Shown: piece after piece, positions 9,735-19,915 of the stretch
Position numbering within the stretch: the stretch's first letter is position 1
How the letters are laid out: each line of letters begins with the position of its first letter
DNA from: an uncultured Paraglaciecola sp.
GTDB lineage: Bacteria; Pseudomonadota; Gammaproteobacteria; Enterobacterales; Alteromonadaceae
Reading direction: 5' to 3'
NCBI RefSeq assembly: GCF_937123705.1
Contig: NZ_CAKZKO010000164.1
Coordinates: 1 to 64,000, forward strand
Length of the DNA: 64,000 nucleotides
Notes under the pieces: model-generated
Seen by the model: the letters and a program-made list of their open reading frames with translations, nothing else
The model's database searches: none
Told to the model about the DNA's origin: nothing
Position numbers and translations under genes: made by a program

Positions 9735-12700
9735 ATGATTGAATCAATAATTAGATGGTCAGTGGGCAACCGTTTCTTTGTTTTATTAACCACGCTTATC
9801 ATCGCTTTTGGTGGTATGTTTGCGTTAAAAAATACACCAGTCGATGCGCTGCCTGACTTGTCAGACGTACAAGTAATTATCAAAACCAGTTATCCGGGCC
9901 AAGCACCTCAGGTAGTACAAGATCAAGTTACTTTCCCTTTAACAACCGCAATGCTTTCAGTGCCGGGAGCACAAACGGTTCGAGGGTACTCTTTCTTCGG
10001 TGACTCTTACGTCTACATTATATTTGACGACGATACAGACCTTTATTGGGCAAGGAGTCGGGTGTTGGAGTATTTGAGTCAAGTAGCTCCGAGTTTACCT
10101 GATTCGGCAAAACCACAGTTAGGGCCTGATGCAACAGGTGTGGGCTGGGTTTATATATATGCGCTTACGGACACGTCAGGAAATCATGATCTTAGTCAGT
10201 TACGTAGTATTCAAGACTGGTTCCTCAAGTATGAACTCCAAACTGTGCCGGGAGTTTCTGAAGTAGCTGCAATTGGTGGCATGGTTAAACAATATCAAGT
10301 GCAAGTTGACCCAGATAAGTTGCGAGCTTACGGCATACCATTGACTCACGTTCAAATGGCGCTGAAAAGAGGTAACCAAGAGACAGGTGCATCTGTAGTT
10401 GAAATGGCCGAAGCTGAGTATATGGTAACGGCGACTGGTTATATTCAATCTGTCGGTGACATTGAAGAAATTCCGTTAGGCGTTAATGAGCAGGGCACGC
10501 CATTGCGTATTGGCGATATTGCTGATGTTGGACTGGGTCCACAGATGCGTCGTGGGATAGCTGAATTAAATGGTGAAGGAGAAGTTGTAGGCGGCGTTAT
10601 AGTCATGCGCTTTGGAGAGAATGCACAACAAACAATCATTGGTGTTAAAGACAAACTTGATTCATTGAAGTCTTCTTTACCTGAGGGAGTTGAAGTTGTG
10701 CCTGTTTATGACAGATCTAAGTTAATTGATCGAGCAGTTAGTAACCTATCAGATAAATTGGTTGAAGAATTAATAGTGGTAGCACTTATTTGTGCAGCAT
10801 TTTTGTTTCACTTGCGATCTTCTTTTGTGGCAGTTATTACGTTGCCGTTAGGTATTTTGGTGTCTTTTATCATCATGTATATGCAAGGTATCAATGCCAA
10901 CATTATGTCATTAGGCGGAATTGCAATAGCGATTGGAGCTATGACGGACGGCGCAATTGTCATGATTGAAAATATGCATAAGCATATGGAAAAGACACCT
11001 TTAACGGATGAAAATCGCTGGCAAATCGTTGCTAAAGCAGCAAGTGAAGTTGGACCTGCGTTGTTTTTCAGTTTGTTAATTATCACAGTATCATTTTTAC
11101 CCGTCTTTATTTTAGAAGCGCAGGAAGGAAGAATGTTTGCCCCTCTTGCCTATACAAAAACCTACGCAATGGCAGCTTCTGCTGGATTAGCAATCACGCT
11201 AGTTCCCGTTCTTATGGGCTATTTTATTCGTGGCAAGGTTATATCTGAAAAGAAAAATCCATTGAACCGCGTGCTAACGGCGCTATATATGCCTGTCTTA
11301 AGGCAAGTGATGAAATTCCCTAAATCGACAATTGTAATAGCAATATTGATTACGGTAGTTGGTTTTTGGCCTGTTAATAAGATTGGTAGTGAATTCATCC
11401 CGCCACTAGATGAAGGTGACCTGATGTATATGCCAACCACTTATCCGGGCATTTCTATTGGTAAAGCTCGTGAGTTATTGCAACAAACGGACAAGTTACT
11501 TCGCACAGTACCTGAGGTTGAAACCGTTTTTGGTAAAGTTGGTCGTGCTGAAACCGCCACTGACCCAGCCCCTTTAACTATGATTGAAACTTTCATTCAG
11601 TTGAAACCACAAGAGCAGTGGCGAGAAGGTGTAACCACTGAAAGTTTAAAAGCTGAATTTGATAAGTTGGTTAAATTCCCCGGCTTAACAAATGCTTGGG
11701 TAATGCCAATAAAAACCCGAATAGATATGCTAGCGACAGGCATCAAAACGCCTGTTGGAATAAAGGTAGCTGGACCTGATCTTGATACGATTCAAGAAAT
11801 TGGTCAACAGATAGAACAATTGTTGCCAAAGGTAGAAGGAACAGCGTCTGTTTATTCTGAGCGTGTTGCAGGAGGCCGTTATATCAAGGTCGATATCTCT
11901 CGTGAAAAGGCGAGTCGATTCGGGCTAAATATTGCTGACGTCCAGCAGGTGGTATCGACGGCTATTGGAGGCATGAACGTCACTCAAACAGTTGAGGGAC
12001 AAGAGCGCTACCCCGTCAATTTAAGATACCCACAAGACTATCGAGATTCGCCAGAGCAACTCGCAAGATTACCTGTTATTACACCGAATGGTCAGCGCAT
12101 CGCACTAGGTGATGTTGCAGATATCCGTGTTGAAAATGGCGCACCGGGAATAAAAAGTGAAAACGCTCGCATTAATGGCTGGGCATTTATTGATATTGAA
12201 GGCGTTGATGTCGGCACATATGTAGAAAATGCCAAAGAGTATCTTGATAAAAATTTAGACATACCAGCAGGCTACTCAATGTCTTGGGCTGGACAGTATG
12301 AATATATGGAAAGAGCAAAAGAAAAATTAACTTATGTATTGCCTTTAACGCTAGCGATAATCTTGATCTTGCTTTATTTGAATTTCCGCTCATTTAGCGA
12401 AGTGGCCATTATTGTTGTGACATTGCCAATGGCGATGATTGGCGGTCTATGGTTGATGTATTTAGAAGGGTTTAACTTCTCTGTTGCAGTAGGCGTAGGC
12501 TTTATTGCGCTAGCAGGTGTTGCCGTTGAGATTGGGGTGATCATGCTGGTTTACTTGAATCAAGCTCTTACCGAGCTTAAGGAAAAAGCCAAGGAGCAAG
12601 TAAAACCTATATCAGATGGTGAGTACCGCGAAGCTTTACTGCATGGAGCTGGTTTGCGTGTGCGCCCTGTCATGATGACGGTAGCTACAATCATCATTGG

Positions 12701-12881
12701 TCTTTTCCCTATTTTATATGGAACAGGAACAGGTTCGGAGGTAATGAGTCGCATAGCTGCGCCAATGGTAGGTGGTATGACGAGCGCAGTATTACTAACA
12801 CTCATTGTACTGCCAGCAATTTATTCAATTGTTAAGAAGCGAGACATAAATATCTTCAACCAAGCGTTATCCAAAAAATAA
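9735..12881 (+). CDS. cusA: Copper/silver RND efflux pump CusA
   Basis: Full-length inner-membrane HME-RND pump, 1,048 aa, expelling Cu(I)/Ag(I) with CusB and CusC. Helix 4 reads AIAIGAMTDGAIVMIEN, the HME4 (Cu/Ag) form. Periplasmic blocks such as RAETATDPAPLTMIETFIQL and RIDMLATGIKTPVGIKV closely resemble CusA and carry methionines used in its Cu pathway. Twelve hydrophobic helices are visible in the usual two groups. GGGAGA precedes the ATG. It lies 15 bp after cusB in the same operon. Confidence 0.93.
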   Translation: MIESIIRWSVGNRFFVLLTTLIIAFGGMFALKNTPVDALPDLSDVQVIIKTSYPGQAPQVVQDQVTFPLTTAMLSVPGAQTVRGYSFFGDSYVYIIFDDDTDLYWARSRVLEYLSQVAPSLPDSAKPQLGPDATGVGWVYIYALTDTSGNHDLSQLRSIQDWFLKYELQTVPGVSEVAAIGGMVKQYQVQVDPDKLRAYGIPLTHVQMALKRGNQETGASVVEMAEAEYMVTATGYIQSVGDIEEIPLGVNEQGTPLRIGDIADVGLGPQMRRGIAELNGEGEVVGGVIVMRFGENAQQTIIGVKDKLDSLKSSLPEGVEVVPVYDRSKLIDRAVSNLSDKLVEELIVVALICAAFLFHLRSSFVAVITLPLGILVSFIIMYMQGINANIMSLGGIAIAIGAMTDGAIVMIENMHKHMEKTPLTDENRWQIVAKAASEVGPALFFSLLIITVSFLPVFILEAQEGRMFAPLAYTKTYAMAASAGLAITLVPVLMGYFIRGKVISEKKNPLNRVLTALYMPVLRQVMKFPKSTIVIAILITVVGFWPVNKIGSEFIPPLDEGDLMYMPTTYPGISIGKARELLQQTDKLLRTVPEVETVFGKVGRAETATDPAPLTMIETFIQLKPQEQWREGVTTESLKAEFDKLVKFPGLTNAWVMPIKTRIDMLATGIKTPVGIKVAGPDLDTIQEIGQQIEQLLPKVEGTASVYSERVAGGRYIKVDISREKASRFGLNIADVQQVVSTAIGGMNVTQTVEGQERYPVNLRYPQDYRDSPEQLARLPVITPNGQRIALGDVADIRVENGAPGIKSENARINGWAFIDIEGVDVGTYVENAKEYLDKNLDIPAGYSMSWAGQYEYMERAKEKLTYVLPLTLAIILILLYLNFRSFSEVAIIVVTLPMAMIGGLWLMYLEGFNFSVAVGVGFIALAGVAVEIGVIMLVYLNQALTELKEKAKEQVKPISDGEYREALLHGAGLRVRPVMMTVATIIIGLFPILYGTGTGSEVMSRIAAPMVGGMTSAVLLTLIVLPAIYSIVKKRDINIFNQALSKK

Positions 12882-12920
12882 ATTTCGTCGTTAAATTATA
12901 AACTTAAAAAAGAGGTAAAT

Positions 12921-13268
12921 ATGAAAACATTAATTAAATTTTTAACCGTAATCAGTGTCGTTTTTAGTAGTGCGGTATTTGCGCATGTGCATCTTGAAAA
13001 AACCGTGCCTGCTGATAATGCAATGTTAATGAAAACACCGGAAGAACTTAAACTTAAGTTCAGTAAAGAAGTGCGTTTAGTCAAAGTATCGTTAAAAAAT
13101 AAGCAAGGGGAAAAAGTAAAATTTGGTTTTATACCTTCAAAAGAAGCAAACGGCACATTTTCGTGGAAATTACCTAAATTGGCTCCCGCCAATTATATCG
13201 TGGGTGTGACTTTCTTAGGTAATGACGGTCATAAAATGAAGAATAGCTTTGGATTCATGGTTCATTAA
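12921..13268 (+). CDS. copC: CopC-family periplasmic copper-binding protein
   Basis: A 115-residue CopC/PcoC-like beta-barrel protein. After a signal peptide ending in VFA, the mature N-terminus is HVHLEKTVPADNA, providing the N-terminal His copper site of the family. The usual SFSKEV-like block appears as KLKFSKEVRLVKV and the C-terminus as GHKMKNSFGFMVH. It lies 39 bp after cusA with GAGG ahead of the ATG and 14 bp before copD, its usual partner. Confidence 0.87.
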   Translation: MKTLIKFLTVISVVFSSAVFAHVHLEKTVPADNAMLMKTPEELKLKFSKEVRLVKVSLKNKQGEKVKFGFIPSKEANGTFSWKLPKLAPANYIVGVTFLGNDGHKMKNSFGFMVH

Positions 13269-13282
13269 TTAGAGTAATCATT

Positions 13283-14179
13283 ATGGAAATGTATATCTGG
13301 AATGCAATCATAGTTTTGTCAAAAATTTTGTTTTACGTGGGCTTTGCTTGCATAGCTGGATATACATTTTGGGGAGGATCGTATAGCGGCAATACGATGA
13401 AAACTGAAGATAAAAGGTCGTTTAGTCAAATTACCTTTATGACCGCCTTAATCGCTTTTATAGCAAATACTGTCTGGTTTTTTGCTAATACGGGTGCAAT
13501 AGCTGAAGAAGGAATTGGTGGGGTTTTAGACCTAGATATGATTATTATCATGTGGGATTCATCCATAGGCGATACTGCAATTTGGCGCTCGATTGGTTTG
13601 ATTGGGGCAATGATGTTAGTAGTTTTTTCTTCTCAAATGACAGTAAGAAATCGAAGTTTAAATGTCCTACAACTCTTGCTAGTCATATGTCTACTTGTTT
13701 TTTCTTACTCTTATACGTTGGTTGGGCATGTTTCCGAAATGGGAGTATTTGAAAAAGGGCTATTAATGGTACATGTCATAGTTATGGCATGGTGGTTTGG
13801 TGCCCTTTATCCTCTTAAAAAAGCCTGCGATATGTTGGAACTTGAAAAGCTCTATCAAATAATGGAAAGGTTTGGAAAACAAGCTAGCGTCATGGTGAGC
13901 TTACTTTTAATCGCAGGCTTATTATTGGTAATTCAGTTGGTTGGCGGAATAGAGGCTCTTCTTACTAGTAATTATGGACAAACCATATTAGTTAAATTGT
14001 TACTAGTGACTAGCATATTGACGATAGCCGCTACACACAAATTGAAATTAGTTCCGCAACTCAAAAGCAACGATGGCAGAAAAGCATTATCCAAATCAAT
14101 CTCAATTGAAATGTTTGTAGCTATTGCCATTTTATCTGTAACAGCAGTGCTTACTAGTATTGTCGGCCCTGTAAATTAA
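13283..14179 (+). CDS. copD: CopD-family copper transport membrane protein
   Basis: A 298-residue inner-membrane protein with about eight hydrophobic segments and the CopD/YebZ core (VHVIVMAWWFGALYPLKKA, with conserved His and Trp; VGHVSEMG). CopC-CopD pairs are thought to move copper from periplasm to cytoplasm, possibly to supply copper sensors. It follows copC directly and shares its transcript. Confidence 0.83.
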   Translation: MEMYIWNAIIVLSKILFYVGFACIAGYTFWGGSYSGNTMKTEDKRSFSQITFMTALIAFIANTVWFFANTGAIAEEGIGGVLDLDMIIIMWDSSIGDTAIWRSIGLIGAMMLVVFSSQMTVRNRSLNVLQLLLVICLLVFSYSYTLVGHVSEMGVFEKGLLMVHVIVMAWWFGALYPLKKACDMLELEKLYQIMERFGKQASVMVSLLLIAGLLLVIQLVGGIEALLTSNYGQTILVKLLLVTSILTIAATHKLKLVPQLKSNDGRKALSKSISIEMFVAIAILSVTAVLTSIVGPVN

Positions 14180-14229
14180 ACCTAAAAAGAGAATGAAAAT
14201 AAAAAATAAATATACTACTCGTTCTATTA

Positions 14230-14660
14230 ATGACGTTTAACTTTGGAGTTCAGGCTCATGGTGACAAACAAAAAGATAAAAGAATATTCAAAGGACTAGA
14301 TACCCCTGCCGCAATGGTTGTATTAGCTTTTAATGAAGCGTTAAAACCAAGTAACAAAGAGCTTGCGCGTGCTCAATTAGCTGATGATGTCACCATTTAT
14401 GAGGGGCATGTCGAAACAAAGAAGTGCAGACGGATACGCTCATCATCATATGTTGTCTGATATGAGTGCTTTGCGGCTATGAAGAGCGAATCACTAGAGC
14501 ACCAAGTGATGGTATTTGGTAATACCCAATATCAGCCTCGCGTAGACACTCCATAGGTATTCACAAGCGTAAATAGCGCGATTACCAAGGTATGAAAACA
14601 ATGGTGCTAGAAAAACAAAACGGTGAATGTAAAATCAAACACATCCACTGGTCACATTAA
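14230..14660 (+). pseudogene. Decayed NTF2/SnoaL-like periplasmic protein gene
   Basis: The first 60 or so codons read as an NTF2-like domain protein (GVQAHGDKQKDKRIFKG, then PAAMVVLAFNEAL, ADDVTIYEGHVE). The reading then breaks. The expected continuation is found in other frames: SADGYAHHHMLSDM (14.43-14.46 kb), EHQVMVFGNTQYQPRVDTP (14.49-14.55 kb), and RDYQGMKTMVLEKQNGE ending KIKHIHWSH plus stop at 14660. At least three frameshifts are needed, so the gene is dead. The intact family member commonly sits beside copper genes. Confidence 0.8.
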
Positions 14661-14682
14661 ATTAGAAATTATTATATTAGGC

Positions 14683-14713
14683 TTGACCTGTGTCTTACAC
14701 ACAGGTTTAAACT
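14683..14713 (+). promoter_or_regulatory. MerR-type promoter/operator of the regulator-copA operon
   Basis: TTGACC (14683-14688) and TAAACT (14708-14713) are separated by 19 bp. A perfect dyad ACCTGTGT/ACACAGGT with a 5-bp centre (14686-14706) spans the spacer, as in CueR-regulated copA promoters. The regulator gene starts at 14751 on the same strand, so the circuit is autoregulated. Confidence 0.85.
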
Positions 14714-14750
14714 GAGCTTAGTTAATCAATTTATTGAGTTAGGATTGTTT

Positions 14751-15179
14751 ATGAAAGTTACCGAATTAGCCAAAGAGTTTGGAACAACACCCGATACTGT
14801 CAGGTACTATACTCGCTTAAAGTTACTTAACCCAGCTAAGTCAGAAAACGGATATAAGTATTACCCTTTAACAGAAATCTCTCGACTGAAGTTTATTTTA
14901 AGTGCAAGACATCTCGGATTTTCAGTGTCGGATATACGACATATTATTGATGAGGCAAGTCTCGGAAAATCAGCATGCCCTTTAGTTAGATCTCTTATTA
15001 AAGAAAGGTTAGCTGACACCGAAAAACAATTTCAGGCAATGTTAGCGTTGCGTAAAAATATGAACGATGCGCTAGCACAATGGGATGTCAAGGAAGATAA
15101 AACTCCAACGTCAACTATGGTATGTCACCTCATAGATAGTTTTGAACCTACAAAGGAATATGGTGGTTCCCATGACTAA
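14751..15179 (+). CDS. MerR-family regulator of copA
   Basis: A 142-residue MerR-family activator: HTH ([20 protein letters not shown]), long dimerisation helix, Cys in SACPLVRSL and a second Cys near the C-terminus (MVCHLIDSF). It is not a close copy of CueR (no CX7C loop), but its position directly ahead of and overlapping copA by 8 bp, behind a 19-bp-spacer promoter, points to Cu/Ag sensing. The ATG at 14751 follows AGGA by 6 bases; an in-frame TTG at 14745 is less likely. Confidence 0.83.
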   Translation: MKVTELAKEFGTTPDTVRYYTRLKLLNPAKSENGYKYYPLTEISRLKFILSARHLGFSVSDIRHIIDEASLGKSACPLVRSLIKERLADTEKQFQAMLALRKNMNDALAQWDVKEDKTPTSTMVCHLIDSFEPTKEYGGSHD

Positions 15180-17415
15180 TACTAAATCCGATATTCATCT
15201 CATTATTGAAGGAGCTGGGTGTGCTAGCTGTGTAGGCAAAATTGAAGGGGCGTTAAAGGCAACTCTTGGTGTAGTCAGTGCGGAAATGAATTTTGCTGAT
15301 AGGACTGTAATAGTATCAGGGACAGCTAAAACCGAAGAATTGATCAAAGCTGTTGAGTCTGTGGGTTATAACGCGAAACCAATTGATGATAGCTCGGAAA
15401 CTGATGTACTAGATGAAAAAGAAGCGGCTGATTGGGCTTATTACAAAAAGCTGATGAGAGATACGTTTATTGCACTTTCACTAGGCATACCCCTTATGAT
15501 CTACAGTATTGTTATTGGCGAAATGACAGTAGAAACAAACGCTGAACGAATGTCGTGGTTCATGGTTGGTGTTTTAACTTTTGGCGTTATGTACTTTTCA
15601 GGTAAGCATTTTTATGTTGGTGCTTGGAAGAGCTTTAAAAACCATTCTGCCAATATGGACACTCTGATTGCATTAGGAACTGGTACAGCGTGGATTTACT
15701 CAATGGTTGTTGTCTTTGTGCCTGATGCTATCCCGATGATGGCTAGGCATGTGTATTTTGAAGCAACCGCTATGATCATTGGTTTGATTAATTTGGGTTT
15801 AGCACTTGAACTGAAAGCCAGAGGAAAAACATCGGAAGCGATAAAGCGTCTCATTGGGCTGCAAGCTAAAACAGCAACGGTGATTCGCGATAAAAAAGAA
15901 GTTCAAATTGGTATTGAGCAAGTCCTTTTGAAAGATGTGGTTAAAGTAAAGCCCGGTGAAAAAATGCCTGTTGATGGTGTTGTCATTGAAGGTCACACAT
16001 CTATTGATGAATCAATGCTTACTGGTGAGCCAATGCCTGTAGAGAAAACTGAAGGAGATGAAGTTGTTGCGGGCACTTTAAACAAGTCAGGTGTGATTTT
16101 CTTTAAGGCAACACGAGTAGGGAAAGATACTGCGCTAGCACAGATCATCAATATGGTGAAAAGAGCACAAAACTCTAAACCACCAATAGGTCGTCTTGCT
16201 GACGTGATTTCAGGCTACTTTGTTCCTGTGGTGATGATTATTTCGGTTTTAAGCGCATTAGCATGGCTTAACTTTGGGCCAGCTCCTGCGATAGCATTTG
16301 CAATCGTTTCTGCAACTACGGTGTTAATTATCGCTTGCCCTTGTGCATTAGGTTTGGCAACGCCTATGTCGGTTATGGTTGGGGTGGGCAAGGCAGCCGA
16401 AGCAGGTGTACTTATTCGAAATGGAGAAGCATTACAAACAGCCTCCAAAATCACAGCAATGATATTAGATAAAACAGGCACAATTACCGAAGGGGCACCT
16501 AAGGTAACAGATATCGTTTTGGCACATTCAAAGGACGATAAAAAAGTATTACAGCTTGCCGCTAGTCTAGAGAGTGGTTCAGAGCACCCCTTAGCACAAG
16601 CCATTGTAGAGAGTGCTTTGGAAAGAGACATTGAACTTTTAAAAATCGATTCTTTTAAAGCCATCACAGGATTTGGTGTAGAGGCAAACTGTGAAAATCG
16701 CGTTTTACTTTTCGGCAACGAAAAGCTGATGAAAATAAAAGGTGTCGATGTAACTGGTCATATTGAACAAGCTCAAACCTTAGCTAAAGAAGCAAAAACA
16801 CCAATGTACTTTGCTATTGATGGACACCTTGCAGCTCTTATTGCAGTGGCTGACCCAATAAAACCTGATTCCATTTCAGCTATCAAGCGACTTCAAGCGA
16901 ATAACATACGCGTAATTATGCTAACTGGCGATAATAAGGAAACTGCCACCGCAGTTGCTACGAAAGTAGGAATTACTGAATTTCTAGCTGAAGTTTTGCC
17001 AGAAGATAAAGCCAATAAAGTTGAAGAATTACAACGCAGTGGTGAAATTGTTGGCATGACAGGAGATGGAATAAATGACGCGCCAGCGCTTGCATTAGCT
17101 GATGTTGGATTTGCTATAGGTACAGGTACAGATGTAGCTATTGAAAGTGCAGATATTACCTTGATGAGAGGCTCTCTGCATGGTTTGGCAGATGCTATCG
17201 CAGTAAGTAAGGCAACCCTTCGCAATATTAAGCAAAATCTATTTGGAGCGTTTATTTACAACGTAGCTGGTGTCCCATTAGCAGCAGGCGTGATGTATCC
17301 ATTCTTCGGTATCTTGCTAAGCCCTGTAATAGCAGGCGCTGCGATGGCACTTTCATCGTTGACAGTAGTGTCTAACGCTAATCGACTCCGTTTGTTTAAA
17401 GCTCAAGAGCACTAA
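15172..17415 (+). CDS. copA: Copper-exporting P1B-type ATPase CopA
   Basis: ATP-driven Cu(I)/Ag(I) exporter of the inner membrane, 747 aa. One N-terminal metal-binding domain (GAGCASC, Cys17/Cys20), eight membrane helices, the TGEP actuator loop ([11 protein letters not shown]), the transport motif CPC in [14 protein letters not shown], the phosphorylation site DKTGTITEG, the HP motif SEHPLAQA, and MLTGDN and [11 protein letters not shown] in the ATP domain. YNVAG in helix 7 and MALSS in helix 8 complete the P1B-1 copper signature. The ATG at 15172 overlaps the regulator stop; upstream alternatives at 15142 (TTG) and 15160 have poorer spacing. Confidence 0.94.
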   Translation: MTNTKSDIHLIIEGAGCASCVGKIEGALKATLGVVSAEMNFADRTVIVSGTAKTEELIKAVESVGYNAKPIDDSSETDVLDEKEAADWAYYKKLMRDTFIALSLGIPLMIYSIVIGEMTVETNAERMSWFMVGVLTFGVMYFSGKHFYVGAWKSFKNHSANMDTLIALGTGTAWIYSMVVVFVPDAIPMMARHVYFEATAMIIGLINLGLALELKARGKTSEAIKRLIGLQAKTATVIRDKKEVQIGIEQVLLKDVVKVKPGEKMPVDGVVIEGHTSIDESMLTGEPMPVEKTEGDEVVAGTLNKSGVIFFKATRVGKDTALAQIINMVKRAQNSKPPIGRLADVISGYFVPVVMIISVLSALAWLNFGPAPAIAFAIVSATTVLIIACPCALGLATPMSVMVGVGKAAEAGVLIRNGEALQTASKITAMILDKTGTITEGAPKVTDIVLAHSKDDKKVLQLAASLESGSEHPLAQAIVESALERDIELLKIDSFKAITGFGVEANCENRVLLFGNEKLMKIKGVDVTGHIEQAQTLAKEAKTPMYFAIDGHLAALIAVADPIKPDSISAIKRLQANNIRVIMLTGDNKETATAVATKVGITEFLAEVLPEDKANKVEELQRSGEIVGMTGDGINDAPALALADVGFAIGTGTDVAIESADITLMRGSLHGLADAIAVSKATLRNIKQNLFGAFIYNVAGVPLAAGVMYPFFGILLSPVIAGAAMALSSLTVVSNANRLRLFKAQEH

Positions 17416-17426
17416 GGATAATACAC

Positions 17427-17780
17427 ATGATTGTAATCAATATAATTGGACTAGTTTTGATCGCAATAATAGTTTGGTGGTTTTGGCTATATAAGCCACA
17501 AGAAACTGTTGTCGAAAATAATGAAATTATGATTGAAGTAAAAGATGGAATTTATTCGCCAGCCTTAATTCAAGTGGCAGCAGACAGACCTATTTTATTG
17601 ACGTTTTTTCGTAATGATCAGAATCCTTGCTCTGAAACATTATTATTTCCGTCCTTGGAAATAAGTGAACAGCTCAAATTAAATGAAATAACTCAAGTGA
17701 ATATTAAAGCACTAATACCCGGTGAGTATGAGTTTCATTGCCAGATGAAAATGTATCACGGGGTTTTAAAGGTAATTTAA
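17427..17780 (+). CDS. Membrane-anchored cupredoxin-like protein
   Basis: A 117-residue protein with one N-terminal membrane helix (about 3-24) and a periplasmic cupredoxin domain. Probable copper ligands are Cys in NPCSETLLFP and Cys/Met/His in FHCQMKMYHG near the C-terminus. It follows copA by 11 bp, so it is likely co-regulated and may accept copper from CopA. Its last 114 bp recur as a diverged copy at 19168-19281. Confidence 0.78.
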   Translation: MIVINIIGLVLIAIIVWWFWLYKPQETVVENNEIMIEVKDGIYSPALIQVAADRPILLTFFRNDQNPCSETLLFPSLEISEQLKLNEITQVNIKALIPGEYEFHCQMKMYHGVLKVI

Positions 17781-17912
17781 AATGTGCAGTGTGATTACTA
17801 AGAAATATTGGCGGCATAATCATTGCGCGATTTTGTCACAGTTAATTTGGTGATATCTTGTCAGTTATATAAACTATATTGACGTTTTTAGTATTAGGCG
17901 ATATCTGATGCT

Positions 17913-17952
17913 TATCAAGCCTTCGACTCATCCGTGAATCGAAGGCTTGATA
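17913..17952. terminator. Hairpin between convergent copper and glutaredoxin-MauE genes
   Basis: A perfect 14-bp stem (TATCAAGCCTTCGA with TCGAAGGCTTGATA) with a 12-nt loop lies between two converging genes. T-runs are weak on both sides, so termination efficiency is uncertain. Confidence 0.65.
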
Positions 17953-17961
17953 TACGTTTAA

Positions 17962-18693
17962 CTATTTCAAAAGCATAATTAAACTTCCAGCGATCATGAA
18001 TAAATTTTCAGACAGTGATATAAATCCGAGAGGGACATTACTATCACCACCAACGCAGGCGCATTTTAGCTCTCGCTTATCTATATAGACAGCTTTAAAT
18101 ACTGAGATAGCGCCTACTGTTCCAATAAATAGAGAAAAGGGCGCTACCGCCAAGGCTGGTAATTGTGCAACCATTCCAATACCCGCATATGCCTCAACAA
18201 ATGGATAAATATATCCGTACCGAATCCATTTCATCGCTAGTAAATCATATGTGATAAATGAATTGGTAAAGCTATACAAATCTTTGAGTTTTTGTACTGC
18301 GAGCATCGTCATAGAGAACGCGATAAAAAGCATCAGGGTTCGAGTGGATAAATATTCACCTGTAACAAAATGCTGAAAAGCCCAAGTCAATAACGCTGCT
18401 ATGGAAAAGATTACAATTACGGGGGTGTAAGTGGTGCCCGTTTGACCTGCTTCTGCTTTACCGAAATATTTGCGCAAGTCGTCATATCCGCCTATTCGTT
18501 CATCATCAATAAAAGTTTGTGGTGTAGTTTTAACTCCGTACTTATCTTTAAACTTATCGGTATCTTCACGCGAAGTTAAATGGTTGTCTTCGACTTTATA
18601 ACCTTCTCTTTTTAATAAGTCTTTTGAGCGCAACCCATAAGGACAGATATGATCGTTAGATACCATCCTGTAAACTATTGCGGTCTTACTCAT
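17962..18693 (-). CDS. Glutaredoxin-MauE/DoxX fusion membrane protein
   Basis: A 243-residue fusion. The N-terminal glutaredoxin domain (1-80) has the active-site CPYG and TTPQTFIDDERIGGYDDL. Then come about four membrane helices of MauE/DoxX type, with a CAC motif in the loop KCACVGGDSNVPLG. Such proteins are thought to move reducing equivalents across the membrane. AAGGAG precedes the ATG. Convergent with the copper operon; maintaining thiols or delivering copper to the cupredoxin is a plausible role, not shown. Confidence 0.8.
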   Translation of the reverse strand: MSKTAIVYRMVSNDHICPYGLRSKDLLKREGYKVEDNHLTSREDTDKFKDKYGVKTTPQTFIDDERIGGYDDLRKYFGKAEAGQTGTTYTPVIVIFSIAALLTWAFQHFVTGEYLSTRTLMLFIAFSMTMLAVQKLKDLYSFTNSFITYDLLAMKWIRYGYIYPFVEAYAGIGMVAQLPALAVAPFSLFIGTVGAISVFKAVYIDKRELKCACVGGDSNVPLGFISLSENLFMIAGSLIMLLK

Positions 18694-19167
18694 CGTTATC
18701 TCCTTAATTTTCTTGACCTTTATTATTGGTAGTTACTTTAACGTTATCTTCATCAGAATAAACATTACAATTATCGAGGTTAGTATCATCGCTACAAATT
18801 TATGCATTTCATATGTAATATTTACTCGGTAATACGTATGTTTTGAAATATTTTCTTAAATAACTTCTATATTTCGAGATTATTAAAATACTTTCAATAT
18901 TCGTACCAACGCGCAGGTGAGAAATTATTGGGTACTTCGTATCGATTTTTCCTTTATTAGTTTCAAAAAGTGCTCTCATTTAATTCTAATTATCTTTATT
19001 TAAAACCCAATAAACAGAAAACAATGCAAGCTCAATATGCATAAAAAAATCGAAATCATGTTTATTTATAAATAAATCATATGGTCAGTTAACATCAGTT
19101 AGATTTAAGTGCTATTTCTTCTTCCGACTATCAAAGCTGTCTTCGAAATATTCCACGAAATATAAAC
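18694..19167. other. AT-rich intergenic stretch, no gene seen
   Basis: No convincing open frame or RNA gene was seen. The right part of the wider gap (from 19168) holds a remnant of the cupredoxin gene. The left end should carry the promoter of the glutaredoxin-MauE gene, but no clear -35/-10 pair was identified. Confidence 0.5.
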
Positions 19168-19281
19168 GAACAGCTCAAATTAAATGAAGTAAATCAAGTG
19201 AATATTAAAGAACTAATACCCGGTGAGTGTGAGTTTCATTACCAGATGAAAATGTACCACGGAGTTTTAAAGGTAATTTAA
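19168..19281 (+). pseudogene. 3' fragment copy of the cupredoxin gene
   Basis: This 114-bp stretch matches 17667-17780, the last 38 codons of the cupredoxin gene, including the stop, with 7 differences by eye and no indel. The domain start and membrane anchor are absent. One change turns the ligand Cys codon (TGC) in FHCQMKMYHG into Tyr (TAC). It is a dead partial duplicate in direct orientation 1,501 bp downstream of the parent. Confidence 0.88.
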
Positions 19282-19295
19282 AATCAATTAATGGG

Positions 19296-19901
19296 TTATT
19301 TGCTTAATAACTCAAATCTCCCTTCTAGCTTGCCGTAAGCTCGTTGGAGCTTATCAAACTCTACTTCTTTAATTTCAAGTTGTTTGATACGACTCTCATT
19401 TGCTTCTAGTAACCCAAGTAGTCTTGAGTTTTCTGCCACTAGCTCTTCGTTTCTAGATTGCAAAACATCTATTTCAGCTTCTAGTTCGTCAATTTTATTG
19501 TCGCTTGATTCAATAGCGAGGCTTGCTTGATTTTCAGATTCCTCATATTCAAGGATTTTTGATTGGTAATCATCAATAGTTGATTTAACTCTTTTTTCTG
19601 CAACTTGTTGTGCGACTTTGTAGCTTTCCATTGCTAGCTTCTCAAGTTGATTTATAGCTGTTTGTTGGTTCTTCTCCAACTTTTCAGCTATTTCCGTTGG
19701 TAGTTCAATTTCTTCTACTTTTTCCTCAACTATTGATTCTTGTTGGGATAAATATTCAGACCAAACGATCTTAATACGCTCAGAACTTCCACCTTGCAAC
19801 CTGTTTCGTATTGCAAATGGACTAACTAATTTACCTTCAGCGGTAATCGCTTTTCCAGCTTCAATTATCTGTTGATCTGAAAATTCAGCTCTTCTACCCA
19901 T
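19296..19901 (-). CDS. KfrA-like DNA-binding coiled-coil protein
   Basis: A 201-residue protein. Residues about 1-60 resemble the KfrA N-terminal DNA-binding domain (FSDQQIIEAGKAITAEGKL, then PFAIRNRLQGGSSERI), and the rest is a long Glu/Lys-rich coiled coil. KfrA proteins of plasmids bind operators upstream of their own gene and form filament-like partners of partition systems. Here a 32-bp palindrome starts 15 bp upstream of the ATG. GAGGGTG serves as ribosome binding site. Plasmid ancestry of this section is suggested but no ParA/ParB is present. Confidence 0.75.
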   Translation of the reverse strand: MGRRAEFSDQQIIEAGKAITAEGKLVSPFAIRNRLQGGSSERIKIVWSEYLSQQESIVEEKVEEIELPTEIAEKLEKNQQTAINQLEKLAMESYKVAQQVAEKRVKSTIDDYQSKILEYEESENQASLAIESSDNKIDELEAEIDVLQSRNEELVAENSRLLGLLEANESRIKQLEIKEVEFDKLQRAYGKLEGRFELLSK

Positions 19902-19915
19902 ATCACCCTCAAAAT

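Noticed and set aside
19168..19281. A second cupredoxin gene
   Set aside because: Only the last 38 codons exist, with no start, no membrane anchor and a lost copper-ligand Cys; it is a remnant.
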